DNA of 64,000 nucleotides. Origin: Lachnospiraceae bacterium (GTDB lineage: Bacteria > Bacillota > Clostridia > Lachnospirales > Lachnospiraceae). Below, one piece after another: positions 8,457 to 16,532 of this stretch. The number at the start of each line of letters is the position of its first letter. Position 1 is the first letter of the stretch. Both the position numbers and the translations under genes were made by a program. The notes beneath the pieces were generated by a model, which was not told the DNA's origin, ran no database searches, and worked only from the letters and a program-made list of their open reading frames with translations. The DNA lies in assembly GCA_017480565.1 (NCBI GenBank), contig JAFVAL010000073.1, positions 1 to 64,000 on the forward strand, given 5' to 3'.

Positions 8457-8987
8457 ATGAAAATTACCACCAAAGACATCACATTTACCGCGATTGGGAT
8501 TGCCCTATTTGTCGTCTTATCGATGTGCCTTCGCGTGCCGGTATTTGAGAATTATTACCTGTGTCTGGGCTACATTGTGATGACGGTTTACATCTGGTGT
8601 TTCCACTGGTACGAGGGCGCAATTGTCGGCTTTTTGGGCGTCATTTTGTACTGCATCATCGGCAGTTTGGGGTTTAACGGCATGCCCGGATGGTCCTTGG
8701 GAAATATCTTTATCGGGTTGATCATGGGCGTGGCATTAAAACAGATTCAGAAGCTGAAAAACAAAACGCTGCAGGTGGTGCTGATGGCCATTGCCGCAGT
8801 GATCGCAACGTTCGTGGGCATCTTGATCGTGAAATCGCTGATCGACAGTGTGGTGGTGTCTCAGCCATTCGTTGTCAGGTTTGGAAAGAATATGACGAGC
8901 TTCATTGCGGACGCATTTGTGATTGTTGTGAGTCTGCCGATTTGCGTGCTGGTGGAGAAGCCGGCGAAGAAGTTGAGGTATGAGTAA
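8457..8987 (+). CDS. ECF transporter S component family protein
   Basis: 176 residues with six hydrophobic helices. It opens with the amphipathic MKITTKDITFTAIGIALFV pattern usual in substrate-binding S subunits of energy-coupling-factor vitamin or cofactor transporters. The S subunit captures the substrate and docks with a shared EcfA-EcfA'-EcfT module; no such module is in this window, consistent with a solitary group II S component. Substrate is not readable: no riboswitch or vitamin biosynthesis neighbour is seen. RBS GGGAGG precedes the ATG. The downstream esterase gene begins 42 bp later and could be co-transcribed. Confidence 0.85.
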   Translation: MKITTKDITFTAIGIALFVVLSMCLRVPVFENYYLCLGYIVMTVYIWCFHWYEGAIVGFLGVILYCIIGSLGFNGMPGWSLGNIFIGLIMGVALKQIQKLKNKTLQVVLMAIAAVIATFVGILIVKSLIDSVVVSQPFVVRFGKNMTSFIADAFVIVVSLPICVLVEKPAKKLRYE

Positions 8988-9029
8988 ATGGTGGCAAGAA
9001 GTCGTTATAGAGTATAGGAGAACTAGGAA

Positions 9030-9782
9030 ATGAACACAAACGACCAGCGCTTTTATGAGGGTTCCAACGGGATCGGTATCGTTTTGATTCACGGTGTTAC
9101 GTCTGGCTGCGCACAGATGATTCCGTTGGGGAAAATGCTTGGTGATTATGGCTATGCGGTTCGTCTTGTCAACATCGCGGGGCACGGCACCTATCCACAG
9201 GAACTGCTTCGCACCTCCTGGGAAGATGCCATCGAGAAAGCATCCTACGATTACGTTCAGATGAAAGCACACTATGAAAAAGTCTATATCGGCGGTCTTT
9301 CGATGGGTGGTGCGTTGTCACTTGCGCTCGCGGCAAGACGCGAAGATGTGGACGGTGTCATCTCCATTTCCACGCCGATGGCTCTGGATGAGAGCAGTTT
9401 TATCGCAGCGGCGTATCCCGAAGAGCAGATTTATTTGCACAGAGAATTGGCCGGAAAACAAGGCACAGCCCGCAAGTATCATATCCATTATGAAGACATT
9501 CCGGTGCGTGTATTTCAGGAATTGAAGGCGCTAATTGAGTATCTAAACGAGCCAAATGTACTCGAAAAAATCAAGTGCCCGGTGTTTGTCGCGCAGGCAT
9601 TAGATGATCAGATCGCCTTACCGGAAAGCGGGCGAACCATTTATCAGAGGGTCTCTTCGGAGAACAAATCACTCTATGAACCAAAGGTTGCAGGGCACAA
9701 TATGCCGATGAATGAAGGACGGTTTGGACTGATGCAGGCGTTGGTTCCGTGGTTAGATAAGATGGATGGAATTTTGACGTAA
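9030..9782 (+). CDS. Alpha/beta-fold carboxylesterase-like hydrolase
   Basis: 250 residues. The oxyanion segment is LIHGVTSG near residue 18, the nucleophile elbow GLSMGG places Ser near 91, the acidic residue is in ALDDQIALPESG, and the His in VAGHNMPMNEG completes the triad. Overall layout resembles Est30-like carboxylesterases and monoacylglycerol lipases of Firmicutes, which hydrolyse short acyl esters in the cytoplasm. No signal peptide. It follows the ECF S-component gene by 42 bp, with a modest RBS (AGGAG). Confidence 0.87.
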   Translation: MNTNDQRFYEGSNGIGIVLIHGVTSGCAQMIPLGKMLGDYGYAVRLVNIAGHGTYPQELLRTSWEDAIEKASYDYVQMKAHYEKVYIGGLSMGGALSLALAARREDVDGVISISTPMALDESSFIAAAYPEEQIYLHRELAGKQGTARKYHIHYEDIPVRVFQELKALIEYLNEPNVLEKIKCPVFVAQALDDQIALPESGRTIYQRVSSENKSLYEPKVAGHNMPMNEGRFGLMQALVPWLDKMDGILT

Positions 9783-9861
9783 AGCGTTTCGGGAGAAGTG
9801 TGAAAACATGTAAATGTGACAAGATAAAATGCGGATTATAAAGATGGAGGAGGATAACCCT

Positions 9862-10704
9862 GTGAAACAGTTTTATTTTCGTAATGCAGTTTTAGATTTG
9901 GGAAAAGCTGAGGTAGAGAACGGTATGTGGATGCTTTCTGAACAGGGTCGTGCGATGATGCAGGAGCTGGAGAAGGGATTTGGAACCTATGATCCAGCTC
10001 AGGTAAGATTCACAGCATTTGTGCCGGAGCTTTATCTGTTATCTGCTGCGGAGCGTAAAGGCGAGGGAAGCTCAGTTGGACTAGGTATTGCCGGTTTAGG
10101 TGCTGGGGAAGGCGAGCAGACCTTGCTTTTGATCGATCTTGTTCCAGGAGCTGCAGTACAGGCACTTCATTGTGATGCAGTTCTGATCGGCAGCCATGAG
10201 GAGAGGCAGGAGAAGCTAAGCATTTTGAGTCATGGCGGTGTGTCAAATCAAGTGGCTATTGCAGCGCTTGCACGCATGTTCAATGAGGAGATTCTTCGTG
10301 CACAGAAGAATGGATTGCATGTAGTCTACTGTCTGGGAGAGACGAAAGAGGAATTGAACGACTGGAAAGCGGTGCTGGGGCAGTTGCTTTCGATCGGACT
10401 TGCCGGGGCAGATCTCAACAAGGTTACCATTGCGTATGAACCTCTTTGGGGCAAAAAGATGGAAGAGCCGTTCCTGGATGTGGTACGCACAGAGGTGATT
10501 GTACGATTTTTACGTAGTGAGGCCGAAGGCGTCCCTGTTGTCTATGGCGGAAAGCTGAATCAGAAGCTGGCATCTGCACTGGCGACGATTCAAGAGATTG
10601 ATGGGATCTACTTTGCCCCGGGTGGCATGATAAAAGACAATCTTTCTATAGTGCAGGCATATCTGCTTCCGGAGCGTTGTTCAGATTGCATATTTTTAAG
10701 GTGA
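9862..10704 (+). CDS. Triosephosphate-isomerase-like protein, divergent paralogue
   Basis: About 280 residues with the TIM-barrel order: a V-L-I-G segment near residue 109, CLGETKEE, IAYEPLWG with the catalytic Glu near residue 193, and VVYGGKLNQ in the phosphate-binding end. Two catalytic features of true TIM are missing. The N-terminal Asn-Trp-Lys motif is replaced by FYFRNAVLDLG, and the catalytic His of IGHSERR is swapped to Ser (IGSHEER, residues 109-115). The flexible loop 6 after WG is also atypical (KKMEEP). I chose GTG 9862 because GGAGGAGGA ends about eight bases before it; an ATG at 9829 is possible but lacks a good RBS. Probably not a housekeeping isomerase; role unknown. Confidence 0.78.
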   Translation: MKQFYFRNAVLDLGKAEVENGMWMLSEQGRAMMQELEKGFGTYDPAQVRFTAFVPELYLLSAAERKGEGSSVGLGIAGLGAGEGEQTLLLIDLVPGAAVQALHCDAVLIGSHEERQEKLSILSHGGVSNQVAIAALARMFNEEILRAQKNGLHVVYCLGETKEELNDWKAVLGQLLSIGLAGADLNKVTIAYEPLWGKKMEEPFLDVVRTEVIVRFLRSEAEGVPVVYGGKLNQKLASALATIQEIDGIYFAPGGMIKDNLSIVQAYLLPERCSDCIFLR

Positions 10705-10800
10705 ATTGATTTCGTACAAAGTATTAATAATTCAATTCGTAGGATGAGCCAGAAAGAATGATCAGATCAAATAAAATCCACGAATTCTGCAAGTACCAGT

Positions 10801-10829
10801 TGAATCCATTTTCAAGGAGTGTTAAAATA
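10801..10829 (+). promoter_or_regulatory. Promoter for the FAD oxidoreductase gene
   Basis: TTGAAT at 10801-10806, 17-base spacer, TAAAAT at 10824-10829 preceded by TGT (extended -10). It lies 51 bases before ATG 10880. Confidence 0.7.
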
Positions 10830-10879
10830 ATAACGATGGTTCCCAGGAACCAAACGTTCGTGAAAAGGAGATTAATAGT

Positions 10880-12292
10880 ATGGCAAATGTAAACGACAGA
10901 GTCTGTATCATCGGCGGAGGTCCTGCCGGTATTTCAGCGGCAATGTATTTGCAGAAGAAGGGGTACACAGAGTACGAGGTTTATGAGAAGCTGAACAAGG
11001 TCGGCGGTAAGAGCTGGTCTCCGAAGATCAAGGTCAACGGCGAAGAGAGAAGCTATGAGACCGGTGCGATCATGGGTGCGATCACGTACCATGCAGTGCA
11101 TGAGGTTGAGGACTTTGGCGGTGTTGGACATGACGATGGGCCGAACATGAGAAGAATGTACCGCGATGCGTCCGGTAAAGAGATCTTCCCATTTGATCCG
11201 AAGAAAGACTTCTCCGTCAAGAAGATGATTGGTCTTTTGAAGTTAAAGAGCCAGATGAAGAAGCTGGTGAAGATTATGGAGACCAAGTACAAAGGCTATG
11301 ACTGCTATGGTCACCGCGGTGTGGCACAGGGTAAGTATTCCGGTCTTGACAAATCCGTCGATAACGCGTTAAATCTGATCGAGGGCGAGAACCCGAATCT
11401 GAAGGATCTGGCGCTTCCGTTCGATGAGTTCTGCAAGCTGAACGGTGTCGAGGAAGTCATGCGAATCTGGCTTGGACCATATACCTCGTTTGGCTATGGT
11501 TATTTCGACGAGATTCCGGCGGCTTATGTCATGAAGTATCTGGACACCACGACCGCGATCGAGTTCGTGAACATGCGTCTGTGGACCTGGAAGGACGGTA
11601 CGCAGAGCATCTACGAAGCGGCGAATAAGAAGCTCTTACATCCGGCGCATTTAAACACCGAGGTTGTCAAGGTGGAGCGTCCGGCGGAGGGCGAAGAGGG
11701 CAAGATCAAGGTCACCGTGAAGGATGCTGAGGGCGAGCGCGTGGAAGAGTTTGATAAGCTCATCGTCACAACTCCGCTTGACTGGTTCATCAAGTACGCG
11801 GATGCGAGAGAGGAAGAGACCGAGCTCTTCTCGAAGATTATCCACGAGAAGTACGTAGACTTCATCGCGACATTCGATGAGAATGCAGGACCGACGATCT
11901 CCGGATACATTTTCGACAACATGGATTATCACAGACTTGGCCATGCGATGGTTTATTATCATCGTTGGGAGGACCTTGAGGGCAATTGCCCGAGCGTTGT
12001 CTATGCGCTGCGCAACCACTTAGGGAGCAAGGATGTCTCTTACGAGTATACGATTGATACCATGATGAAGGATATGGAGAAGTGTGGCTTCCCGGTGAAG
12101 AACCGTATGTTCGAGCAGGAGACGTATTACTGCCCGCATGTCAGCCCGGCTGATTATGCTGACGGATGGTACGATAAGCTGGAGGCGATGCAGGGTAAGC
12201 AGAATACTTACTATGCCGGCGAGATCATCAGTTTCGGTGACATGGAAGATACCTGCGCGGCTTCGAAGGATATCACGAGCAGATTCTTCTAA
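10880..12292 (+). CDS. FAD/NAD(P)-dependent oxidoreductase (flavin amine-oxidase-like)
   Basis: 470 residues. The N-terminal dinucleotide-binding fold reads CIIGGGPAGISAAMYL followed by an acidic Glu (VYEK) and the KVGGKS motif that grips FAD. The C-terminus ends in YYAGEIISFGDMEDTC, the second FAD-contacting strand. The layout matches the phytoene desaturase/amine-oxidase class of flavoproteins, and no signal peptide is visible. Codons look biased to GGT, CGT, AAG and GAG, suggesting high expression. RBS AAAAGGAGAT and a good promoter precede it; a strong terminator follows. Substrate unknown. It has no pathway neighbours and is probably monocistronic. Confidence 0.85.
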   Translation: MANVNDRVCIIGGGPAGISAAMYLQKKGYTEYEVYEKLNKVGGKSWSPKIKVNGEERSYETGAIMGAITYHAVHEVEDFGGVGHDDGPNMRRMYRDASGKEIFPFDPKKDFSVKKMIGLLKLKSQMKKLVKIMETKYKGYDCYGHRGVAQGKYSGLDKSVDNALNLIEGENPNLKDLALPFDEFCKLNGVEEVMRIWLGPYTSFGYGYFDEIPAAYVMKYLDTTTAIEFVNMRLWTWKDGTQSIYEAANKKLLHPAHLNTEVVKVERPAEGEEGKIKVTVKDAEGERVEEFDKLIVTTPLDWFIKYADAREEETELFSKIIHEKYVDFIATFDENAGPTISGYIFDNMDYHRLGHAMVYYHRWEDLEGNCPSVVYALRNHLGSKDVSYEYTIDTMMKDMEKCGFPVKNRMFEQETYYCPHVSPADYADGWYDKLEAMQGKQNTYYAGEIISFGDMEDTCAASKDITSRFF

Positions 12293-12311
12293 GAATTTGA
12301 AAGAAAGGTGG

Positions 12312-12341
12312 ACTGCCCTGCGGATGCGGGGCAGTTTTTTT
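12312..12341 (+). terminator. Terminator of the FAD oxidoreductase gene
   Basis: Seven-base perfect arms 12312-12318 and 12329-12335 and seven T residues. It lies 20 bases after the stop. Confidence 0.92.
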
Positions 12342-12347
12342 GGGAAA

Positions 12348-12956
12348 ATGATTAAGACAGTTTATATTGTGGGAGAAGATGAAAATCAACTGAAAGACCT
12401 GGATTTTCACGGGGCGAGAGTGTGTTTTGTGCCGGTGCCGAACTGGGAGAGGGATCTGTCCCCGTGGCCGGCAGAGGCGGCTTTTAAAGGGACGGATGCA
12501 TTTACAGGCGAAGCAGATGCATTTTTAGAGAGACTCACGCTCGATTTTGTGCCGGCGTTTGAAGTCGGATGCTGCGAACCGGTGTCGGAGCGAATTGTGA
12601 TCGGTTATTCGCTGGCGGGGCTTTTCGCACTTTATGCCCTTTATAAGAGCTCTGTGTTTCACAGTGTGGGAGCAGTATCTGGCTCGTATTGGTACGATGG
12701 ATTTGTAGACTATGCGAAGGAGACGCCTTTCTTCGGACATCCGAGGCAGATCTATCTTTCCCTAGGAGAGACCGAGGCGCAGACGAAGAATGCGCGCATG
12801 GCGCGTGTGCAAGATGCCGGTTTTGAACTGGCGCAGATTTTTGACGAGCGCGGGGTGCGCACAATGTGGGAGCTAAATCCCGGAAATCATTTCGAAGACA
12901 TGAAGGGGCGGATCCAGAAAGCACTGGACTGGCTTCTTGCGGAACACGAAGAATAG
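12348..12956 (+). CDS. Alpha/beta hydrolase, putative esterase family
   Basis: About 202 residues. The nucleophile elbow GYSLAG followed by LFALYAL, the SGSYWYDG segment, and the C-terminal NPGNHFED with the catalytic His are the pattern of the esterase D/enterochelin esterase-like family. Cytoplasmic; substrate unknown. I chose ATG 12348 because the first beta strand (KTVYIVG) follows immediately; an in-frame ATG at 12324 lies inside the upstream terminator hairpin. RBS is weak (GGGA). Because the terminator of the preceding gene ends seven bases before the start, expression would need read-through or a hidden promoter. Confidence 0.8.
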   Translation: MIKTVYIVGEDENQLKDLDFHGARVCFVPVPNWERDLSPWPAEAAFKGTDAFTGEADAFLERLTLDFVPAFEVGCCEPVSERIVIGYSLAGLFALYALYKSSVFHSVGAVSGSYWYDGFVDYAKETPFFGHPRQIYLSLGETEAQTKNARMARVQDAGFELAQIFDERGVRTMWELNPGNHFEDMKGRIQKALDWLLAEHEE

Positions 12957-13039
12957 GGTTGCCAAATGCGTTGAAATGCGATTAAAATGGGATCAGTTTA
13001 GAGACGAAACGTGAATCCGTCGGAGGGGGAGCTTGCCAT

Positions 13040-14377
13040 ATGATTTTCAACAGCTTTTCATTCTTATTCCTTTTCTTCCCGTTGTTTTTCCTGGCGTATC
13101 TGTATGCGCCGAGAGAGTGGGGAAAATATATCATCATCGGGGGCAGTGTTGTCTTCTATGTGCTCGGCACGTGGCGCAATCCGTTAGAGATCGCAGTCCT
13201 TGCGGGACTGACGTTGATCGGAGTAGGCGCATGCGCTTTGTTTCAGCAGGATCGGTACGCGAAGAAGTGGCTGCTCGTACTTGTTCTTGTATTGCTTGCA
13301 GCACCGCTTGTTTGTCTGAAACTTGCGGCTTTATTTGTCAAAGAGACACCGTCGCTTCCGCTGGGACTGGGCTTTTACACGCTGCAGCTGATTGCTTTTG
13401 TAATCTATGCGTATCGCGGCGGACAGACGAAGCCATTGGCAGTCGTTGAAGGAACCCTTTTCTTCCCAAAGCTGATCTCCGGACCGGTGGCTGTGCCGGA
13501 AGAGATTTTTGAAGACATCGAAGCACCGGTGAGAAAGCGCAACTGGATCGATTCCGGCCTGCAAGATTTCGTGGTCGGTCTGGCCTGCAAGATGGTCATC
13601 GCGGATCGCCTGGGCAGTGTTCTTTATGAGATTCGAGGTGCGGGCTTCGGGGGCGTGTCGGTACTGCTGGCATGGCTCGGTGTGCTCTGCTTTGCGCTGG
13701 AGATCTATTTTGATTTTCTGGGCTATTCACGGATGGCGATCGGCCTTGGCAAGATGCTGGGCTTTCTACTTCCAGAGAACTTCGATCATCCGTACTGTGC
13801 CACGAGCGTGCGCGAGTTCTGGACGCGCTTTATGATTACGGTGTCTCAGTGGTTTGAAAATTACGTGAGAATTCCGCTTGCGAACAAGGGTGGTACCGCA
13901 TGGTTTGTCATCGCATCCCTGGTCGGTTGGCTTGCCATGGGCATCTGGTTTGGTACGGGCTGGAACTTTGTGATCTGGGCGATCCTGATGTTCGGCCTGA
14001 TCATGGGAGAACATTTCCTGTTTGGCAAATATCTTGAAAAATATCCAATTCTCGGACACATTTACGTACCGATTGTGATCGGGCTTTGCTGGATTTTCTT
14101 TATCACGAAAACGCCCGGAGAGGCGGGGACGTATTTCCTGCGCCTGATTGGCGTGACGAAGATGACATTTGACCCGAATGACTGGAAAGTGGTTATCGCG
14201 AAGGTGTGGCCATTCCTTGCCTGCGGCGTCATATTTGCAACGCCTTATCCTCAAATGTTATGGAAAAAGATCCACAAGTCTTTGGGGGCTTGGATCTGCC
14301 TGTTTGTTTTGTTCCTTATTTGCGTGTACTTGATGGCGACGGCGGGGAACGATCCGTTCCTGCTCTTTAGCTTCTGA
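13040..14377 (+). CDS. MBOAT family O-acyltransferase homologue lacking the usual histidines
   Basis: 445 residues, about ten to twelve membrane helices. Family signatures are clear: FFPKLISGPV, YFDFLGYSRMAIGLGKMLGF and the FDHPY segment. In AlgI/DltB-type enzymes the motif EFWRRWHISLS is followed by GLWHG, whose His is catalytic. Here the first reads EFWTRFMITVS (Met265) and the second GIWFGTGWNFVIW (Phe304), so both His are gone while the surroundings are kept. RBS GGAGGGGGA precedes ATG 13040. The gene is 14 bp from an SGNH-like gene, the usual partner for moving acyl groups onto extracellular polymers. It is probably not a normal acyltransferase. Confidence 0.88.
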   Translation: MIFNSFSFLFLFFPLFFLAYLYAPREWGKYIIIGGSVVFYVLGTWRNPLEIAVLAGLTLIGVGACALFQQDRYAKKWLLVLVLVLLAAPLVCLKLAALFVKETPSLPLGLGFYTLQLIAFVIYAYRGGQTKPLAVVEGTLFFPKLISGPVAVPEEIFEDIEAPVRKRNWIDSGLQDFVVGLACKMVIADRLGSVLYEIRGAGFGGVSVLLAWLGVLCFALEIYFDFLGYSRMAIGLGKMLGFLLPENFDHPYCATSVREFWTRFMITVSQWFENYVRIPLANKGGTAWFVIASLVGWLAMGIWFGTGWNFVIWAILMFGLIMGEHFLFGKYLEKYPILGHIYVPIVIGLCWIFFITKTPGEAGTYFLRLIGVTKMTFDPNDWKVVIAKVWPFLACGVIFATPYPQMLWKKIHKSLGAWICLFVLFLICVYLMATAGNDPFLLFSF

Positions 14378-14391
14378 GGGAGGACAGGGAT

Positions 14392-15321
14392 ATGAGCAAG
14401 ACAAAGAAACGTTACTATGCATTTCTCTTTATGATTGCGGCGGAAGCGATCGCAATCTTGTTGACCTGTACGGGTTTTATCCTCAGAAGAACCGTTGCCA
14501 AAGGCGCGGAGCAGTATGAGACGGTTTCTGACATCGCCCTTCCGCTGGTGCTGATCCGGGACCGCGTGGCGGCGAAGGAGGAAAAGGAGCCTCAGGAGAC
14601 AACAACGAAAGAAACAGAAGAGTCTACTACGAAAGAGACAACGACAGAAGAAGCCACCACGGATGAGACGACTACAGATGAGTCCGGTGAGACCACCACG
14701 GAGGGAACGGACGAGTCAACCACCGAAGAGACGCCGGCAGCGATCGATGAGAGCTATTTTGATGAGACGCTTTTCATCGGCGATGCGCGGGTGGACGATC
14801 TGGCGAACAATGCAAGGCTGGGAACGGCGGATTATTTCTGCGGCGAGAACTTCTCGATTTTCAACATTTTCAGTAAGAAAGTGACGAACGACGATTTCCG
14901 AAATGCAACCCTCGACCAGGTGCTTGCGAGCAAGAGCTACACCCAGATCTATCTGATGGTTGGCTTTAACGACACCGAATATCCGCTGAGCAGCGTGATG
15001 AAGCAATATACGTACGCGCTAGAGCGCATCATGGAGCTGCAGCCGCAGGCGAGAATCATCCTCGGCGCGGTGATTCACGCGAACGAAGAGACGTCAAGAA
15101 GCGTGGAAGGTTACGCGGTGAAGGATCTGAACACGATGAACGCGGAGATCAAGGAGCTCGCCCAGCAGTATGACGGGGTGTATTTCATTGACTGGAATGA
15201 TCTGTTCTGTGATGAAAATGGATATCTTCGGAGCGCAGTTTCTAGTGACGGCGTGCACCTGACGGCGAGCGCTGCGAAGGAGTGGGCAGAGGAGATCGTA
15301 AAGCAAGCGATTGTGGAGTGA
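14392..15321 (+). CDS. SGNH/GDSL-fold membrane-anchored protein with Ala in place of the nucleophile
   Basis: 309 residues: short cytoplasmic Lys-rich start, one membrane helix (about 10-30), a Thr/Glu-rich linker of repeating ETTT-type units (about 68-117), then an SGNH domain. Block I normally reads GDS; here it is FIGDARV with Ala at residue 132 (GCG codon, one base from a Ser TCG). Block III is GFNDTEY with the expected Gly and Asn, and block V is SSDGVHLT with Asp and His. So three of four catalytic positions remain and the nucleophile is lost. It follows the MBOAT gene and likely works with it at the outer face of the membrane, perhaps as a binding subunit. Confidence 0.85.
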   Translation: MSKTKKRYYAFLFMIAAEAIAILLTCTGFILRRTVAKGAEQYETVSDIALPLVLIRDRVAAKEEKEPQETTTKETEESTTKETTTEEATTDETTTDESGETTTEGTDESTTEETPAAIDESYFDETLFIGDARVDDLANNARLGTADYFCGENFSIFNIFSKKVTNDDFRNATLDQVLASKSYTQIYLMVGFNDTEYPLSSVMKQYTYALERIMELQPQARIILGAVIHANEETSRSVEGYAVKDLNTMNAEIKELAQQYDGVYFIDWNDLFCDENGYLRSAVSSDGVHLTASAAKEWAEEIVKQAIVE

Positions 15322-15343
15322 AGAGATTCTGATAGGTTCAAAG

Positions 15344-16393
15344 ATGGAATTAGATGGGCTAATCCTGCCGCTTCTTTCCTGGTATCAGGAGAATCGGCGC
15401 TCGCTCCCCTGGCGGGAGGATCCGACGCCTTATCACATCTGGGTGTCGGAGATTATGCTGCAGCAGACGCGTATCGAGGCGGTGAAGGGGTATTATGTGA
15501 GGTTTCTTGCGGCATTGCCGAACATCGAAGCGCTTTCTGAGGCAGATGAGGAAACTTTATTAAAACTTTGGCAGGGACTCGGTTATTACAACCGAGTCCG
15601 CAATTTACATAAGGCTGCGGTGCAGATCGTTGCGCAATATGATGGCGAGATGCCGGGGCGCTATGACGAGCTTCTGACACTTCCGGGAATCGGTGCGTAT
15701 ACTGCTGGGGCGATTGCTTCGATCGGATTTGGCGAGTGCGTGCCCTGCGTGGATGGCAATGTGCTGCGGGTTGTGAAGCGTTACGAGGGCGGCTTTGAAG
15801 ACATTGCAAATGAATCCGTAAAACGGGATGTCTGGCAGCGGCTGAAAAGCAGCATGGAGCAGACGTTGCCGGAGGGAAGCGCCGGGGCGTTTAATGAGGC
15901 GCTGATGGAGCTTGGCGAGGTCATTTGCATCCCCAATGGGACACCGCTTTGCGAGAAGTGTCCGTTAGCAAATCAGTGCGTGGCGCATAAGAAGAACCTC
16001 TGGCAGCATCTGCCAGTGAAGTCACCGAAGAAAGCGAGAAGGATCGAAGAGCGCACCGTGTTCGTGTTGCGGTGTGAGGAGTCTGTGGCGCTAAGAAAAC
16101 GTAACGAAAAAGGGCTTTTGGCTGGGCTTTGGGAGCTGCCTCAGGTGGAAGGACATTTGTCGGAAGAAGAGGCGATGATCTGGTTACGAGAGCGTGGACT
16201 GGAGCCGGTTACATTTGCAAAAACGGACCCTGCAAAGCACATTTTCACACATGTGGAGTGGCATATGAGTGGATACGTCGTGGACGTGGAAGCGATGGCC
16301 GGCGAGGGACTTGTCTGGACTAAAAAGGCTGACAGAGAGGCCGGATATGCCTTGCCTTCGGCACTTGATGGCTTTTTATCTTATCTTTCGTAG
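15344..16393 (+). CDS. mutY: A/G-specific adenine DNA glycosylase
   Basis: About 349 residues. It removes adenine paired with 8-oxoguanine. The helix-hairpin-helix-GPD region reads LPGIGAYTAGAIASIGFG and VDGNVLRV with the catalytic Asp; the catalytic Glu is in SEIMLQQT (Glu36). A four-Cys iron-sulfur motif follows at about 192-210 (ICIPNGTPLCEKCPLANQC), with one more residue in the first gap than in E. coli MutY. The C-terminal MutT-like domain recognises 8-oxoG (LLAGLWELP, HIFTHVEWHM). I chose ATG 15344 by homology; a TTG at 15311 is in frame but would add eleven unusual residues. It follows the SGNH gene by 22 bp. Confidence 0.95.
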   Translation: MELDGLILPLLSWYQENRRSLPWREDPTPYHIWVSEIMLQQTRIEAVKGYYVRFLAALPNIEALSEADEETLLKLWQGLGYYNRVRNLHKAAVQIVAQYDGEMPGRYDELLTLPGIGAYTAGAIASIGFGECVPCVDGNVLRVVKRYEGGFEDIANESVKRDVWQRLKSSMEQTLPEGSAGAFNEALMELGEVICIPNGTPLCEKCPLANQCVAHKKNLWQHLPVKSPKKARRIEERTVFVLRCEESVALRKRNEKGLLAGLWELPQVEGHLSEEEAMIWLRERGLEPVTFAKTDPAKHIFTHVEWHMSGYVVDVEAMAGEGLVWTKKADREAGYALPSALDGFLSYLS

Positions 16394-16403
16394 CGATGTG
16401 TGC

Positions 16404-16432
16404 TTGACGGAAGCGAAGATTGGTGTTATCTT
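16404..16432 (+). promoter_or_regulatory. Promoter and leader of serC-serA
   Basis: TTGACG at 16404-16409, 17-base spacer, TATCTT at 16427-16432, beginning 10 bases after the mutY stop. The roughly 95-base leader contains a GC-rich imperfect hairpin (GCCGC ... GCGGC, about 16481-16508) but no T-run, so no attenuator can be claimed. Confidence 0.55.
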
Positions 16433-16532
16433 ATCGAATATAACAATTTATCAAGGTGAAGCGATAAACCGTCTTCATCTGAGCCGCGGGGCGAAGACCC
16501 TTGCGGCGGGGGTTATCATAGGAGGGTCATAT

